Shown here piece by piece: positions 6,158-6,745 of a stretch of 6,745 bases of DNA. Where the stretch lies: the NCBI GenBank assembly GCA_029935295.1, contig JAOZKP010000083.1, positions 1 to 6,745 on the forward strand, written 5' to 3'. Each line of letters begins with the position of its first letter. The first letter of the stretch is position 1. The translations under genes were made by a program, and so were the position numbers. The DNA comes from a bacterium. Its GTDB lineage: Bacteria > Desulfobacterota > Anaeroferrophillalia > Anaeroferrophillales > Tharpellaceae. Below the pieces are notes generated by a model that did not search any database, had not been told where the DNA came from, and saw only the letters and a list, made by a program, of their open reading frames with translations.

Positions 6158-6172
6158 ATAAAAGCACTTATT
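6119..6172 (-). repeat. Intergenic repeat, copy A (pal-cpoB gap)
   Basis: 54 bases homologous by direct comparison to 2087-2140, in the same orientation relative to the genes. The minus-strand core begins AATAAGTGCTTTTATCAGAA. Bases 6119-6157 are a perfect 17-base inverted repeat with a 5-base loop. A short GC hairpin (CGGGC 6175-6179 with GCCCG 6183-6187) lies just ahead of it on the minus strand. No T-tract follows on either strand, so it does not look like a standard terminator. Confidence 0.65.
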
Positions 6173-6207
6173 TACGGGCAACGCCCGCATTAGATCTATA
6201 AGGGTCG

Positions 6208-6745
6208 TTATTTGGCAGTAATTGTGAATTCGACGCGCCGGTTCTGGCTCCAGCAGCTTTCATTTGATTCGCTGCAGACCGGTTTCTCTTCACCGTAGCT
6301 CAATGTCTCAAAATGTTCCGGTGAGATTCCCAGGTAAACCAGGTATTTCTGGGCGCTGGCAGCCCGGGTTTCACCCAGTGCCAAGTTGTATTCGTTTGAT
6401 CCGCGTTCATCACAATGACCGTCGATGCGTAATCCGATTTCCGGGTTGATTTTCAGCCATTGGGCCAGTTTACCCAGGGTTTCACGGGCATCACTGCGTA
6501 AGGCAGCTTTATCGTAATCAAAATAGATCGGAAAAACGTGGTCGCCAATATCAACAACCCGGTCACCGATGGTTACTACGCCGGTAGAGATAGTTGCGGG
6601 TTTGACAATTGCAGGGGTAACTGCTGCCGGGGTTGCCAGTGCTGCAGGTTGGGCAATCTTCTCTTCTTCAAGTTCAGGTTTGCAAGTGCAACTTGTGAAC
6701 ACAAACATCAAGCTTGCGAACAAGGCTAATGCCAGAATTACTTTT
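6208..6745 (-). CDS. pal: Pal, peptidoglycan-associated outer-membrane lipoprotein (5' end outside window)
   Basis: Outer-membrane lipoprotein of the Tol-Pal system; its C-terminal OmpA-like domain grips peptidoglycan diaminopimelate in the periplasm. The frame stays open to the window edge. The bases at 6744-6724 add the residues KVILALAL ahead of an internal TTG at 6723-6721, so that TTG is not the real start; the true start probably lies only a codon or so outside. The N-terminus is a hydrophobic signal followed by VFTSC, a lipobox with Cys as the lipidated residue. A linker rich in Ala, Pro, Val and Thr follows. The OmpA-like domain begins at FPIYFDYDKAAL and carries GHCDERGSNEYNLALGETRA, in which the Asp of CDERG and the Arg of ETRA match the family's peptidoglycan-binding pair. 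It ends NRRVEFTITAK. Cysteines in GHCDERG and in PVCSESNESCW are notable; the latter two could form a disulphide (inference). Its upstream neighbour would be expected to be tolB, which is not visible. Confidence 0.95.
   Translation of the reverse strand, partial: KVILALALFASLMFVFTSCTCKPELEEEKIAQPAALATPAAVTPAIVKPATISTGVVTIGDRVVDIGDHVFPIYFDYDKAALRSDARETLGKLAQWLKINPEIGLRIDGHCDERGSNEYNLALGETRAASAQKYLVYLGISPEHFETLSYGEEKPVCSESNESCWSQNRRVEFTITAK

Noticed and set aside
1..6745. CRISPR array, tRNA, rRNA, insertion sequence or toxin-antitoxin system
   Set aside because: No regularly spaced direct repeats, cloverleaf, rRNA-like segment, transposase or small toxin gene pair was seen; the window is nearly filled by the seven envelope and pilus genes.

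Overview
This window (about 44% GC by eye) carries seven genes, all on the minus strand, so they are transcribed from high to low coordinates. The order is pal (5' end cut by the window edge), cpoB/ybgF, pilM, pilN, pilO, pilP, pilQ. The first two are the end of a Tol-Pal envelope cluster. The other five are the complete alignment and secretin set of a type IVa pilus. Both groups suggest a Gram-negative, diderm, piliated bacterium. The lipoprotein form of CpoB, the Cys-containing Pal motif (GHCDERG) and a single-AMIN PilQ of only 587 residues fit the Desulfobacterota/deltaproteobacterial group best. This placement is inference from family features, not a database match.

Layout: 6745-6208 pal; 6207-6035 a gap with two strong inverted repeats; 6034-5207 cpoB; 5206-5034 a gap with an inverted repeat and a candidate sigma-54 promoter; 5033-2185 pilM-pilN-pilO-pilP, tightly coupled by overlaps of 4, 8 and 1 bases; 2184-2058 a gap with a second copy of the intergenic repeat; 2057-294 pilQ; 205-156 an intrinsic terminator that closes the operon. 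The leftmost 100 bases may hold the end or start of an adjacent gene, but strand and identity cannot be decided here.

How the genes work together: PilM is a cytoplasmic actin-like protein that binds the N-terminal tail of PilN. PilN and PilO are bitopic inner-membrane proteins that pair through their periplasmic domains. PilP links them to PilQ, the outer-membrane secretin through which the pilus passes. No pilin, motor ATPase or platform protein gene lies in the window. Pal anchors the outer membrane to peptidoglycan, and CpoB is its usual Tol-Pal neighbour.

The coding content is a well-known system. The least explained material is between the genes: a roughly 54-base element present twice in the same orientation (2087-2140 and 6119-6172), a terminator-shaped hairpin whose T-tract faces against all the genes (6046-6103), and a well-spaced sigma-54-like site ahead of pilM (5190-5175).
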